Below, in pieces: positions 25,242 to 33,129 of a DNA stretch of 38,279 nucleotides. This DNA is from Hydrogenophaga sp. 2FB (GTDB lineage: Bacteria; Pseudomonadota; Gammaproteobacteria; Burkholderiales; Burkholderiaceae_C): NCBI RefSeq assembly GCF_005503365.1, contig NZ_SCML01000060.1, positions 1 to 38,279 on the forward strand, written 5' to 3'. The notes below the pieces were generated by a model. That model was given only the letters and a program-made list of their open reading frames with translations, was not told the origin of the DNA and made no database searches. Numbering within the stretch: the first letter of the stretch is position 1; each line of letters opens with the position of its first letter. The translations under genes were made by a program, and so were the position numbers.

Positions 25242-25293
25242 TTTGCGCGTCGCTAAGCAACGACTGAAAAGTCGATGCTTAGCGACGCGCAAA
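25242..25293. other. Very strong hairpin between tandem small genes
   Basis: TTTGCGCGTCGCTAAGCA (25242-25259) pairs perfectly with 25276-25293, followed after one mismatch by CGACT-GAAA-AGTCG. The stem has 23 pairs. There is no U tract after it, so it is not a normal terminator. The left arm holds the end of a short frame (KLEADLQERESANAHRKMAG) between the two tandem genes, perhaps a decayed C-terminus of copy 1. Confidence 0.6.
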
Positions 25294-25336
25294 ACTTGCG
25301 TTTCTTGGGGGCAACCCTAAAATCTGGAACATCCAC

Positions 25337-25540
25337 ATGCAGCAACTGCTTCAAAACTTCATGTCCGGCGCCGACATCCTGAAAATCATCATGTTCTTGG
25401 GTATTGCAGCTGCGATACCACTCAACATCCGTTTGGGCAAGCTGAACAAAAAACTGGCCGAAGAAAACGAAATCGAGCGCAGACGCTTCGATGACGAATT
25501 CAAGGCACCCAACGTCACCCGCCGAGCGGGACGCGCCTAG
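25337..25540 (+). CDS. Small membrane protein, tandem copy 2
   Basis: 67 residues, MQQLLQNFMSGADILKIIMF, then a clean hydrophobic span (IIMFLGIAAAIPLNI) and a charged helical tail (RLGKLNKKLAEENEIERRRF). About 60% of the first 55 positions match copy 1. An N-terminal amphipathic helix, one membrane segment and a charged cytoplasmic tail are the common plan. A Rho-independent terminator follows 33 bases after the stop, so this closes the operon that starts at 23466. Confidence 0.6.
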   Translation: MQQLLQNFMSGADILKIIMFLGIAAAIPLNIRLGKLNKKLAEENEIERRRFDDEFKAPNVTRRAGRA

Positions 25541-25573
25541 GCGCTCTGTTTGCGAGCCGCTAGGCTCACCCCC

Positions 25574-25613
25574 AAGCCGCCATCAGATCTTGGTCTGAAG
25601 GCGGCTTTTCTTT
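25574..25613 (+). terminator. Rho-independent terminator
   Basis: AAGCCGCC (25574-25581) pairs with GGCGGCTT (25600-25607), with an inner TCAGA/TCTGA stem and a T-rich tail TTTTCTTTT. It ends the plus-strand operon of small membrane proteins. Confidence 0.8.
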
Positions 25614-25855
25614 TCCCGCGCTGCAGCGTCCACAAGCGCTGCGCGCTGGTGACCATGGCGGCGCATCAACCGATGCGATCCTGTTCCAATAAACAAGAAG
25701 TAGCCTGGAACCTCCGGGCGCGGGTTGATTTCGTTGCGTGCCGCTTTGAGGGCGAGCAGCATGTTGTCGCCGTCCTCGGAGCCCATCGCGTGCTGCACTT
25801 CATCGAGGATGTCGGTGCCGACCGCAGCCAGTTTGTTCCTGTTGCCCCGTCGCCC
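25583..25855 (-). pseudogene. AAA ATPase fragment fused to IS remnant
   Basis: The frame from about 25855 reads VGTDILDEVQHAMGSEDGD, then LLALKAARNEINPRPEVPG and YFLFIGTGSHR. This is the Walker B (DEVQ) and sensor region of a plasmid/transposon-type AAA ATPase, where 'LIIDEVQHA' and 'GTGSHRA' are typical. Walker A and the rest of the gene are absent. It continues in frame from an IS5 transposase fragment, so the fused open frame of 160 codons is an accident of recombination. Confidence 0.55.
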
Positions 25856-26282
25856 GAGCATGGCCAGCGCCGCCTCGCGCTCTGCCGTTCCATTGGCGTG
25901 AGTGACCTCGACATCCACGATCAACCCGGTGCGGTTCTCCATGAGGATGTGCCCCATGTGGCACAGGCGGGACTTGTCGCCCTGGCTCTTCTTGAAAAGC
26001 CGGGCATCTGTGCCCGTGGTGCTGGCGTGGGTGTCGTTGCAGCGCTCCTGCCCTTTGAAGTCCATCTCGGGATTGCGTCCGGGCGAGCTTGCGCTGTCAT
26101 CGTCCTTGCGCTTGAAGCTCTTGTGCGAGGCCCAGGCCTACCGCCTCGAATTCGTTGCTCATCGTCACCAGCAGCGCATCGACCACCGCGCGCAACTTGC
26201 ACAGCAGATGCGACTGCGGAACGCGCTCTTCAAGGCTGATGTAGCTGAACATCGCCCCCTGGAAGTCTTGGTTGCCTCTCAT
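25856..26282 (-). pseudogene. IS5-family transposase remnant, internal deletion
   Basis: The N-terminal part from ATG 26282 reads MRGNQDFQGAMFSYISLEER, the usual start of an IS5-family DDE transposase. Near 26125-26135 it changes frame into the sequence of the middle of the protein, EAWASHKSFKRKDDD, then QERCNDTHASTTGTDARLF, LCHMGHILMENR and DGTAEREAALAML. The core between the first 50 residues and this point, which would hold the first catalytic Asp, is deleted. After AML the homology stops. The element cannot transpose by itself. Confidence 0.75.
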
Positions 26283-26364
26283 CGTCCTTATCTGGTTCGT
26301 ACTACGGTGGCTTCACATCGTAGTGGCCGATTCGAGCACCGGCGGGGGATTTTTCAACGCCCTG

Positions 26365-26658
26365 TTAGTGCGCGATGGCGAGTTCGATTTCCTCGTGCAG
26401 CGCAAGATCGAGCACGACTGGGCCGTCAGCATCGAACATGAGCCACTGAGTGTTTTGCGCACTGGCGAAGGTCAGGCAGTCGCGCATGTCCTGCGGCAAC
26501 GCGGGATTGCTCAGCAGGTCCTGACGTGCGGGATCGGGCCCATAGACGAACCAGCCGTGCGCGCTCTTGGGGTGGTAGAGCTCGTCGTTGTCCAGCTGTT
26601 CGCGTGTGGTCTGGGTGAGGTGTGCCGTGCTCAGGCACAGCATCTGGTGGATTTCCAT
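26365..26658 (-). CDS. DUF5983-like small plasmid protein
   Basis: 97 residues from ATG 26658, MEIHQMLCLSTAHLTQTTRE. The 'STAHLT' start, the middle YHPKSAHGWFVYG and the closing acidic helix resemble DUF5983 family proteins found on plasmids and islands; their function is unknown. No good ribosome site precedes the ATG, and a longer frame upstream looks non-coding. The gene stands alone between an IS remnant and a frameshifted gene. Confidence 0.55.
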   Translation of the reverse strand: MEIHQMLCLSTAHLTQTTREQLDNDELYHPKSAHGWFVYGPDPARQDLLSNPALPQDMRDCLTFASAQNTQWLMFDADGPVVLDLALHEEIELAIAH

Positions 26659-26935
26659 GGTGCGAGGGTGATGTTGGTGTGGCCACGCATCAATCGAGGG
26701 AAGTTGAAGTGGAACGTGTACAAGGCACGACCATCGGTGGCCGATTGGATTCTTCTGGCACAGATGGACGACGCCGAGTGCGCCATTCGATTCGTGCTGC
26801 TCAGTGGCCGAGTTTCGAAGTGCGGGCACCAGGCTCACTGCAGAAGCTCCAGTGGCGTTCAATAGCATCACCACCACTGAGGGCCTGATACAGGCAATTC
26901 GGGAGAGGTTGAGTCTGCAGCATGCGGACTCATGC

Positions 26936-27210
26936 CTACGTTCGTTTTGAATCTTCTTCCTCGACGAGGAGCATGGCTACCTTGCTCGAGATCAGGTGCG
27001 CTGCGCGCCTCCATGACCAATCCTCAGGTATCAGAGCTCGGTCTGTCTCCGCCAGCGCCTCAAGTACACGTTGCTCCAGCAGATCGCACGCGGCAGTTAC
27101 GCGGGCACGGTCATAGTCAGGTCACGGGCGACTCGATGAGCCACGAGGAAGTCCAGCGCTAGAGCCATAGAGGTGCGCAGATCGTCGGGGTCAAGTTCGG
27201 CCGGATCCAT
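26936..27210 (-). pseudogene. Frameshifted small hypothetical gene
   Basis: From ATG 27210 the frame gives MDPAELDPDDLRTSMALALD, FLVAHRVARDL and then a stop. One base out of register the sequence continues DYDRARVTAACDLLEQRVLE, DRALIPEDWSWRRAAHLIS and SSKVAMLLVEEED to a TAG at 26936. Joined, the pieces make a sensible acidic helical protein of about 91 residues, so one base is missing near 27120. I recognise no family. Confidence 0.5.
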
Positions 27211-27386
27211 GCGGAGAACTTAATGTCGGTCGTGCGTGTTGAACGTCGTTATGCTCGGCTACGATAACGGCGATCGGCCAGAAGAGGTCGCGCACATCGT
27301 GCCCGCCATTGTTGGGAAACCTTGGTGAAAGTTGTGCGACGAATGGCCTTCGCTAACCAGTTAATTTTCTTTCAAAAACTTCCACC

Positions 27387-27848
27387 ATGACTCGAATTCA
27401 TGCCGGATGCGCAGCCTTCGCTCTGCTTGCAATGACGGGTTGCGCGTCCGTTCAATACGGCGACAAGAATGTCGAAGCAAGTCTCAAAACGCTCGCTCCC
27501 ATTGCCGGCAAAGCGAGTCTCTACGTGTGTCGAGAGCCTGCTGTCTGGGTCGGTGCAGGCGCTAGGTCAACGGTCATCGTCAACGACCAACCTATCGGCA
27601 CCTTGAAACCGAACAACTTTGCTCACGTCGCTTTGGAGCCCGGAACGCATGGCGTGAAGGTAAAGAACTCACCCGGAGGCGAAAGCGGCATTCTGGACGT
27701 CACTGCAAAAGCGGGCGACGTGCAAATACTCTGGGTGGGCATTACAGGTGGCGGATTTGGGACGCTAACGGTCGACTTTTTCTCGAATCGAGTGGAAGCA
27801 GAACAGTGCGTCAAAAAGGCGGAGTACGCGGTCCCGAGTGCTCAGTAG
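27387..27848 (+). CDS. Lipoprotein, DUF2846-like
   Basis: 153 residues. A signal peptide ends in the lipobox LAMTGC with Cys19 as the lipid-modified residue, so it should sit in the outer or inner membrane. The mature part (KASLYVCREPAVWVGAGAR, VIVNDQPIGTLKPNNF, LEPGTHGVKVKN) matches the beta-sandwich of DUF2846 proteins. It stands alone and is followed by no strong terminator. Such lipoproteins are common on chromosomes and islands; the role is unknown. Confidence 0.75.
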   Translation: MTRIHAGCAAFALLAMTGCASVQYGDKNVEASLKTLAPIAGKASLYVCREPAVWVGAGARSTVIVNDQPIGTLKPNNFAHVALEPGTHGVKVKNSPGGESGILDVTAKAGDVQILWVGITGGGFGTLTVDFFSNRVEAEQCVKKAEYAVPSAQ

Positions 27849-27942
27849 CGCCTTCCCCCTTTAGGCGTTCCGGAGAGGATCTGATCAAAGCCCGAGCTGA
27901 GCCGTCTCTTCCAGAGGAGGGAACGGTAGGCACTCACGCCAT

Positions 27943-27956
27943 TCTCTATATAGAGA
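27943..27956. promoter_or_regulatory. Perfect 14-bp palindrome, possible operator
   Basis: TCTCTATATAGAGA is a perfect even palindrome about 155 bases upstream of an XRE-type regulator gene. It could be that regulator's own operator. Its centre TATATA could also serve as a -10. Confidence 0.35.
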
Positions 27957-28109
27957 GAGGCTAGACGTACACTCGACCAGGGGTAGTCCAGAACATCCTT
28001 GCCACTTGCCCTCTAACGGGTGCGAACGGCTTCGTTAGATGGTTTGATGGCGAAGTCTTGAAAGGGTTCAAAGGCATAGTTTGCAGCCGACATCGTCAGG
28101 CCGTACGAT

Positions 28110-28580
28110 ATGTCCATGACTAACTTTGCAGATAACCTCAAAAAAGAGGTCGCCCGGATAGCCCGTAAGGAGCTGAAAGGCGAGCTCGATGCATTGCGCA
28201 AAACCTGCACGGGCCAGCGGTCCGACATAGCAGCACTCAAGCGCGAGCTCAAGGCTTTACAAGGTCGCTTGTTCCGTGCCGAACGCGTGACCCACAAGAC
28301 AGCGGCCGTGGTGTTGCCGTCGGCCCCCCCTCCGACCCAGCCCGCAACCCGCTCGCCAGTTGGAACTCTGGGATCTTTCAATCATGAGGCTTTCGCAGAT
28401 TTCAGAAAGCGGCTCGGAATCACTCAGGGCGAGATGGCCCGGTTGGTTGACTCCTCTAGCTTATCGGTGTGGAAGTGGGAGACGGGCAAAGCGCAGCCTC
28501 GCGCAAGCGCTCTAGTCCGTATTCAGTCGGCCATGAAGTTGGGCAAGCGCGCAGCAGTTTCAAAGGCCAAGTCGGCTTGA
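28110..28580 (+). CDS. XRE-family HTH regulator with coiled-coil N-terminus
   Basis: 156 residues. The first 65 residues form a charged helix with repeated Arg/Lys/Leu (KELKGELDALRK, DIAALKRELKALQGRL), probably a coiled coil for dimer formation. After a Pro-rich linker (about 70-88) comes an HTH at about 95-145: FRKRLGITQGEMARLVDSSS, SVWKWETGKAQPR. The C-terminal tail is basic. The layout matches a known group of XRE transcription factors. It is transcribed alone. Confidence 0.7.
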   Translation: MSMTNFADNLKKEVARIARKELKGELDALRKTCTGQRSDIAALKRELKALQGRLFRAERVTHKTAAVVLPSAPPPTQPATRSPVGTLGSFNHEAFADFRKRLGITQGEMARLVDSSSLSVWKWETGKAQPRASALVRIQSAMKLGKRAAVSKAKSA

Positions 28581-28742
28581 CGTGGACACTCAGAAGCGCC
28601 TGCATAGGCGTCTTTTGAATTTTGGTACTTGAAGATTGGCAAGGCCTCGCACAGCACCACTCACCATGATCGCTAAGGGTTCTTGTATGTAGCGGCCGCC
28701 ACATCTGCGCGTTCACGATTTCAGAAAGTACCGATTCACGTG

Positions 28743-29444
28743 ATGGACGCCTACCTCGTCAACCCTTCTGGAACCCGAGACATCGCCAGTCTCATGCTGG
28801 ATGAGTGTCGGCAGCTCAAGGTGGTGAGCGCGTCCACATTGGCGGCCACCACCGCTCAAGAGCGACTCCTGTTTGGAGTTCAGCACGGACTCTACAGCTT
28901 CCCGACCGAGGAGCTTTGTCAGTTCCTGCGCTCTCGAATTGGGGGTCGGAGCGCCATTGAGATTGGCGCTGGACATGGGGTCCTGGCGAAGGCGCTAGGT
29001 ATCCCCGCTACTGACAATCGCCAGCAGGAGGAGCCGGCCATGAAGGCTCGCTACGCTGAACTCGGACAGCCAACGGTTCCGTATGGAGAGCACGTCGAGA
29101 AGCTCGATGCTCACGCTGCAGTGGAGAAGTACAGGCCGAGCGTTGTCGTCGCTTGCTGGATTACCCATCGATTCGATCCAGCTCGCCCCCACGCTGGGGG
29201 CAGCTCCTTTGGTGTGAGCGAGGAGAGGCTCATCGAGTCGTGTGACGAGTACATCTTTATTGGCAATGAGCATGTTCATCGGGAGAAGTCCATTTGGACG
29301 CTTCCCCACGAGAGGATCACACCGCCCTGGGTTTACTCGCGTGCCTTCAATGGGACACCCGACTTTCTTGCGATATGGCGCGGTGGCACTGCAATGAAGG
29401 GCCGAGCTCATCTCGACTCCGTGGACTTAGGTGCCCCACGGTAG
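28743..29444 (+). CDS. Possible SAM-dependent methyltransferase-fold protein
   Basis: 233 residues from ATG 28743. AIEIGAGHGVLAKALGIPATDN is a glycine-rich motif I with a following acidic residue, as in class I methyltransferases. VVVACWITHRFDPA may be motif IV. Later blocks (YIFIGNEHVHREKSIWTL, PDFLAIWRGG) fit the late strands. The N-terminal 75 residues are helical (QERLLFGVQHGLYSFPTEEL). The substrate cannot be told. An earlier in-frame start at 28683 is possible, but neither has a clear ribosome site. It lies upstream of, and convergent with, the AbiE pair. Confidence 0.5.
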   Translation: MDAYLVNPSGTRDIASLMLDECRQLKVVSASTLAATTAQERLLFGVQHGLYSFPTEELCQFLRSRIGGRSAIEIGAGHGVLAKALGIPATDNRQQEEPAMKARYAELGQPTVPYGEHVEKLDAHAAVEKYRPSVVVACWITHRFDPARPHAGGSSFGVSEERLIESCDEYIFIGNEHVHREKSIWTLPHERITPPWVYSRAFNGTPDFLAIWRGGTAMKGRAHLDSVDLGAPR

Positions 29445-29585
29445 GAACGAGGGTCCAGACCTGGTGCCACTCTTTGTCGACCCGAAGGTGCTTTGCCATG
29501 CCGTACGTACTGAACAGCACGATCGAGACGGCAGGCTTCTAAAGTTCGAGGAACTGTGCGAGCGAGTGGCGCATTCTTGATCCGA

Positions 29586-30635
29586 TCAAGTGGTTTGGTC
29601 CTTCGGCGGCTGGGCAGCGCCGTTGGCTTGCTGCGCAACCTCGGCGCAGACTTTCATGAGTTCATCGAAGGGCAGGGCGTCGCCGACCATCACCTGATCT
29701 TCAAGCATCTTGGCGTAGTCTGTAGCGAGTGCCTCGCGCACCGCACCATCGGGCACGATCTGTAAGCCGCCTTCCACCGCGGCGAAGTAGTCGATGACCT
29801 TACCCGCGACATCTTTCTCGCTGAAGAAGTGGGACTTGTGGCTGGCTACAGCGCGGCCAACGGCGCGGTCTGCAACCACTGCCCGAAATTGGGAGCTGCG
29901 CATGATCGCCGCCAGGTCGTGCCAGTGTCGCGCGTAGCGCTCGCCACGAATCCTTCCCTGCGCGCAGTAGACGTGGGTAGCGGTGGCCTTCTCCCAGAAG
30001 GTCCGCGCAACGCTCATCACCAAGGGCGACGCAGTCGGAAACGTCACGCCGTCGACCTGTCCGTCCATGTCGCACGTCACGGCCATGACCGCGTGCGGCT
30101 CCCCGGTCGCACGGCCGCCGAATTCCAGCGTGACAACTGGTGCGACGTAACCAGTCCCTTGCCTGACGGCTGGGTAGTGAAGCAGGAGTTTGTCTTGGTC
30201 GGCGCCGGCGATTTCCAACTTGACATCCAGCTTCTCAAGATCGAGGGCCTTCTGCAAAGTCGGCTGCACTTCGGCAGCGATCCACGCGGGCAACCGGTCG
30301 CGAACAGCCTTGGTCCACTTGCCCGCTTGGCTGCGGCTTGCAGGCAGGAAATCTTCGCCGCCAGTGAGATCCGCGATGAGCTTTCGGATGTCGTAGGTGA
30401 GATCGAGGTCTTCGGAGAAGCGGTCGATGATCTTGTAGGCCTTCGACAGCGAAGTTCCGCCTTTGAAGGTCAGGTCGGCCGCAAACGCTGATTCGAACAG
30501 CGCACCAAGCGTCCAGACGACCCACACATCCTTCTCAAGCAGATGCGTGGGTCTGCCGGTGTTCTCGCGAGCCTGTTCGAGGACTTCGCCCTGGTCGTCC
30601 TTGCTTAGGGCGAAGTAGCGCTCAGGTTCAGCCAC
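29586..30635 (-). CDS. abiEii: AbiEii nucleotidyltransferase toxin
   Basis: 349 residues of the type IV toxin AbiEii/MenT family. The nucleotidyltransferase signature is complete: LTFKGGTSLSKAYKII (residues 55-70) followed by RFSEDLDLTYD with Asp76 and Asp78 as metal ligands. A later helical block ARTFWEKATATHVY is also typical. Such toxins modify tRNA or other targets and stop growth, which gives phage defence or plasmid maintenance. The start overlaps the end of the antitoxin gene by eight bases, so they are made together. Confidence 0.9.
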   Translation of the reverse strand: MAEPERYFALSKDDQGEVLEQARENTGRPTHLLEKDVWVVWTLGALFESAFAADLTFKGGTSLSKAYKIIDRFSEDLDLTYDIRKLIADLTGGEDFLPASRSQAGKWTKAVRDRLPAWIAAEVQPTLQKALDLEKLDVKLEIAGADQDKLLLHYPAVRQGTGYVAPVVTLEFGGRATGEPHAVMAVTCDMDGQVDGVTFPTASPLVMSVARTFWEKATATHVYCAQGRIRGERYARHWHDLAAIMRSSQFRAVVADRAVGRAVASHKSHFFSEKDVAGKVIDYFAAVEGGLQIVPDGAVREALATDYAKMLEDQVMVGDALPFDELMKVCAEVAQQANGAAQPPKDQTT

Positions 30636-31224
30636 GAAGCGCTTCCTCGCCGATGGCGCGTGCCATCCAGGAGGGCAGGGCCGCGCGTGCGGAGGTCAAC
30701 GTCCGCCACTCGGAAGGAGAAAGGGTGCGCCGCAGCGCAGCTAGTGACTCGTGCACGTGGCTGGGCCCCATCCATGCCAACGCCCGCACCGCCGCGCCGG
30801 CTTGGCCAGAACCCAGGGCGAGCATCCATCGGGGAGCATGTTTGACCGTGACTTCGGAGCGCCCCAGCTTGAGCTTTCGGGTGCGCCCCGAGGTCAGGTA
30901 GACCTCGCGGATGGGTACTTGCTGGGTCAGGCCCAGCGCATTGGCAGCGTTGGCGCCGTGGGGCGTTACCACTTCGCCGTTTTGCGCGGCTAGTGCGTGC
31001 ACCACCTTTTCGGGAGCGGGTGCCCTGGTTCCGAAACGGCTTGAGACCGGCGTGACATAGGTGCCCCGCGCCACGCGCAGCAGCTTGCCTTCTCGGGTAA
31101 ACCGAGAAAGCGCCTGATCGATGGCGGCGCGACTCCCCAAATGCAGGAATTCTTTGGGCGAAAGCACTCCTCCCTCGGGAAGGGCCTTGGCGTGCGACAG
31201 GATGGAAGCGGGAAGGGTGCTCAT
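30628..31224 (-). CDS. abiEi: AbiEi-family antitoxin
   Basis: 198 residues. The N-terminal part, ILSHAKALPEGGVLSPKEFL with the following QALSRFTREGKLLRVARGTY, is the winged-helix domain of AbiEi/DUF6088 antitoxins. The C-terminal domain contains TPHGANAANALGLTQQVP and VYLTSGRTRKLKLG, also typical. It represses its own promoter and opposes AbiEii without binding it (type IV logic, known for the family). Two tandem 10-base repeats lie just upstream of the start. It looks intact. Confidence 0.88.
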   Translation of the reverse strand: MSTLPASILSHAKALPEGGVLSPKEFLHLGSRAAIDQALSRFTREGKLLRVARGTYVTPVSSRFGTRAPAPEKVVHALAAQNGEVVTPHGANAANALGLTQQVPIREVYLTSGRTRKLKLGRSEVTVKHAPRWMLALGSGQAGAAVRALAWMGPSHVHESLAALRRTLSPSEWRTLTSARAALPSWMARAIGEEALRG

Positions 31225-31231
31225 AGCGGCC

Positions 31232-31252
31232 TCGTATCAGAATCGTATCAGA
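31232..31252 (-). promoter_or_regulatory. Tandem operator-like repeats of abiE
   Basis: TCGTATCAGA occurs at 31232-31241 and again at 31243-31252, 11 bases apart, within 30 bases of the antitoxin start. AbiEi proteins bind repeats at their promoter, so this is a likely autoregulation site. The tight direct arrangement would put both on one face of the helix. Confidence 0.6.
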
Positions 31253-31354
31253 GTTTCTGACATTTTGCCTTCAACTCGGACGGCCGGTCTCGAGGAGCCA
31301 GATTTGACGAAACGTGAGAATCAGATGCGTAGTTGCGGCTGGACAGGCGATGGC

Positions 31355-31450
31355 CTGTTCGGGCTCTTTATGTCGGAGCCGCGCCACGAAACGGTTGACC
31401 AAGTTGTAGGCGCCGTCAAAGCCGTGCTGGTCGACCAAGTCCTGTGTAGC
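31355..31450 (-). pseudogene. IS21 istA short remnant
   Basis: ATQDLVDQHGFDGAYNLVNR followed by FVARLRHKEPEQ matches the protein of the IS21 remnant at 33130 (QDLVDSHGFAGQYNSVKRFVARLRHKEPEQ region). Both flanks are unrelated, so only about 95 bases survive. Confidence 0.7.
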
Positions 31451-31464
31451 ACGTCTGCCGTGCC

Positions 31465-32415
31465 TCAATTCATCGGTCGCTCTGCTGCAGCCCCCCAGAA
31501 TTCCAGAGTCTCCTCTTCGAGCGCGCGCATGGCTTCTGCAAGGGCATCGCCATCGGACTCGAACGGATCATCCCAAACGTGTGACGTGTTCTCCGCATCG
31601 ACGACTTCGAGAATCCACTTCCCGTTTCCGTCGCTATAGATCTGAATGCTGACGGACACCCCAAGACGAGTGACCTGCTGGCTCAACGCAGATTCGATCA
31701 ACTCTGGTTCGTGGCCATCGTCATGCTCAGGCATGTGAGACGCGGCCTCGGCTTGTCCGGACCATAGGCCTCTTCGGAAGGGCTTGGCGCTCATGGTGTC
31801 CAGTCGCTGGCCGCGCGCTCGCTTGCATGATTGCGCAGCCTTGTTGATCAATTCGTCGGCGGCGATAGTCAGCTTCTGGAAATTGCGCAGCAGGTCCTCG
31901 AGCTCTTGCTGCGCCGCCGGTTTCGATTCGTCCTCGAGAAAGTCAGCGGCGCCGCTGAACATCGAGTACACATCAGACAACCCCTGGACGGCATCGTGCG
32001 CTTTCTGGGGAAGCTGCATCTCTTCTTCAGATCCGAACAGACCATCGATGAAGCCATGGAGTTCCTGCGCACGGATCACGGCCAGGTGGCGCAGGGCCGG
32101 CCGCGTTGGCAGCACCTCGAAGCGAGTCAGGTAGAACGGATCGCGTAAGCTCTGGTGATCGGCGAGGCGATTCCAAAGGCCCTGCACGAGCGTGCTGACA
32201 ACTTCCTGCAGGTCTCGTTCCGAGTCGAACGTGGGCAACTCGCCACCCCAGATTCGCGCTAGCGCGCCCAACGGGGAGGCGTTCAAGCGCGGACTGGCGA
32301 TGTCGCCCATGAAGTATGTTCGTACAACATGAAAAGGCGTTGGACACCGGTGGCGCTCCAGCAGTGCCCGAGCCGCGCTTTCAATGGCGGCACCGGTAGG
32401 TTTCGAGTGGCTCAT
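31465..32415 (-). CDS. Hypothetical protein
   Basis: 316 residues, not recognised. An N-terminal helical region (ESAARALLERHRCPTPFHVV) leads to GDIASPRLNASPLGALARIWGGELP and then TLVQGLWNRLADHQ. The middle (about 130-220) is helical with an acidic and Gln-rich character. The last 85 residues (VTRLGVSVSIQIYSDGNGKWI and DPFESDGDALAEAMRALEEET) look like a separate alpha/beta domain. No signal peptide or membrane segment. It lies between two IS21 remnants and looks intact, so it is probably functional. Confidence 0.6.
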   Translation of the reverse strand: MSHSKPTGAAIESAARALLERHRCPTPFHVVRTYFMGDIASPRLNASPLGALARIWGGELPTFDSERDLQEVVSTLVQGLWNRLADHQSLRDPFYLTRFEVLPTRPALRHLAVIRAQELHGFIDGLFGSEEEMQLPQKAHDAVQGLSDVYSMFSGAADFLEDESKPAAQQELEDLLRNFQKLTIAADELINKAAQSCKRARGQRLDTMSAKPFRRGLWSGQAEAASHMPEHDDGHEPELIESALSQQVTRLGVSVSIQIYSDGNGKWILEVVDAENTSHVWDDPFESDGDALAEAMRALEEETLEFWGAAAERPMN

Positions 32416-32592
32416 GGAGGTAGGCGCCGGCTTTGGTGCGCGTTCAGGTCAATGGCGAGTGGTGAGATTTTATCGACGGCAGAAGAACGAGCGACCAAGC
32501 GGTACTTGCCGTGCGGAAGGAATGAGGTCCGCGTCTTGCATAGAGCGGTTCATTTGCGAGCTCGCGCGCAAGCATAGGGTGGGCAGTATTCG

Positions 32593-32743
32593 GCGCTCAT
32601 GGACCAATGGGCCCGGACGGCAATGCGAGTAGGTTGGCGACGAGGCTTGTCCAGGACCTGTTCAAGATATGCTCGTCGCACTCAAACGAACACGTCAACT
32701 TTCCGCCGATGAAATGACGGCGTTGTTGCAACTCGAGGTCTGA
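32593..32743 (+). pseudogene. Fragment related to the gene at 35142
   Basis: YSALMDQWARTAMRV in one frame and GDEACPGPVQDMLVALKRTR, LSADEMTALLQLEV in the next resemble SADQWAETVTHLAGDEVHAG, PVLDLLAALKR and LSYDMATLL of the decayed gene at 35142. A one-base shift lies near 32632. It is a truncated relative or an old duplicate. Confidence 0.4.
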
Positions 32744-32757
32744 AAGGTCCACTGCCC

Positions 32758-32934
32758 ATGACTACGATGACCACCGCCGACGCATTGCGCCTGGCGATCA
32801 ATGTCCTCAGAGATTGCGCCGAGTCGGGCCGATTGCCCAGCGGGATTGAGCTCGATGCGAACGCAATGGCTCTGCATGTGGAGGCGGCAGAGACGCTGGA
32901 TGAAGCGCTCGAAGCGCTCCGGGGTCACGAATAG
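32758..32934 (+). CDS. Small acidic hypothetical protein
   Basis: 58 residues starting MTTMTTADALRLAINVLRDC, with a strongly helical acidic end (HVEAAETLDEALEALRG). AAAGG lies about ten bases upstream. The codon pattern is typical for this DNA. It closely follows the decayed fragment at 32593. No family recognised. Confidence 0.45.
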   Translation: MTTMTTADALRLAINVLRDCAESGRLPSGIELDANAMALHVEAAETLDEALEALRGHE

Positions 32935-33129
32935 CGCCCTCGCGCCTGGCCGGCAAGTACTGAAAGTCACATTAGCCGACAACTACTAAGGTCGAAATTG
33001 TGACGTGCCGCGCGCATTTCTTCGGTTGCGATCTTCTTGCTACGTCACGGATTGCGACGAGGAGTCGATCAATTCGGCAGGGAAGTCGGCCTGGAACCCG
33101 GGAACTGGCCCCAAAAAGCCGGACGAAGG

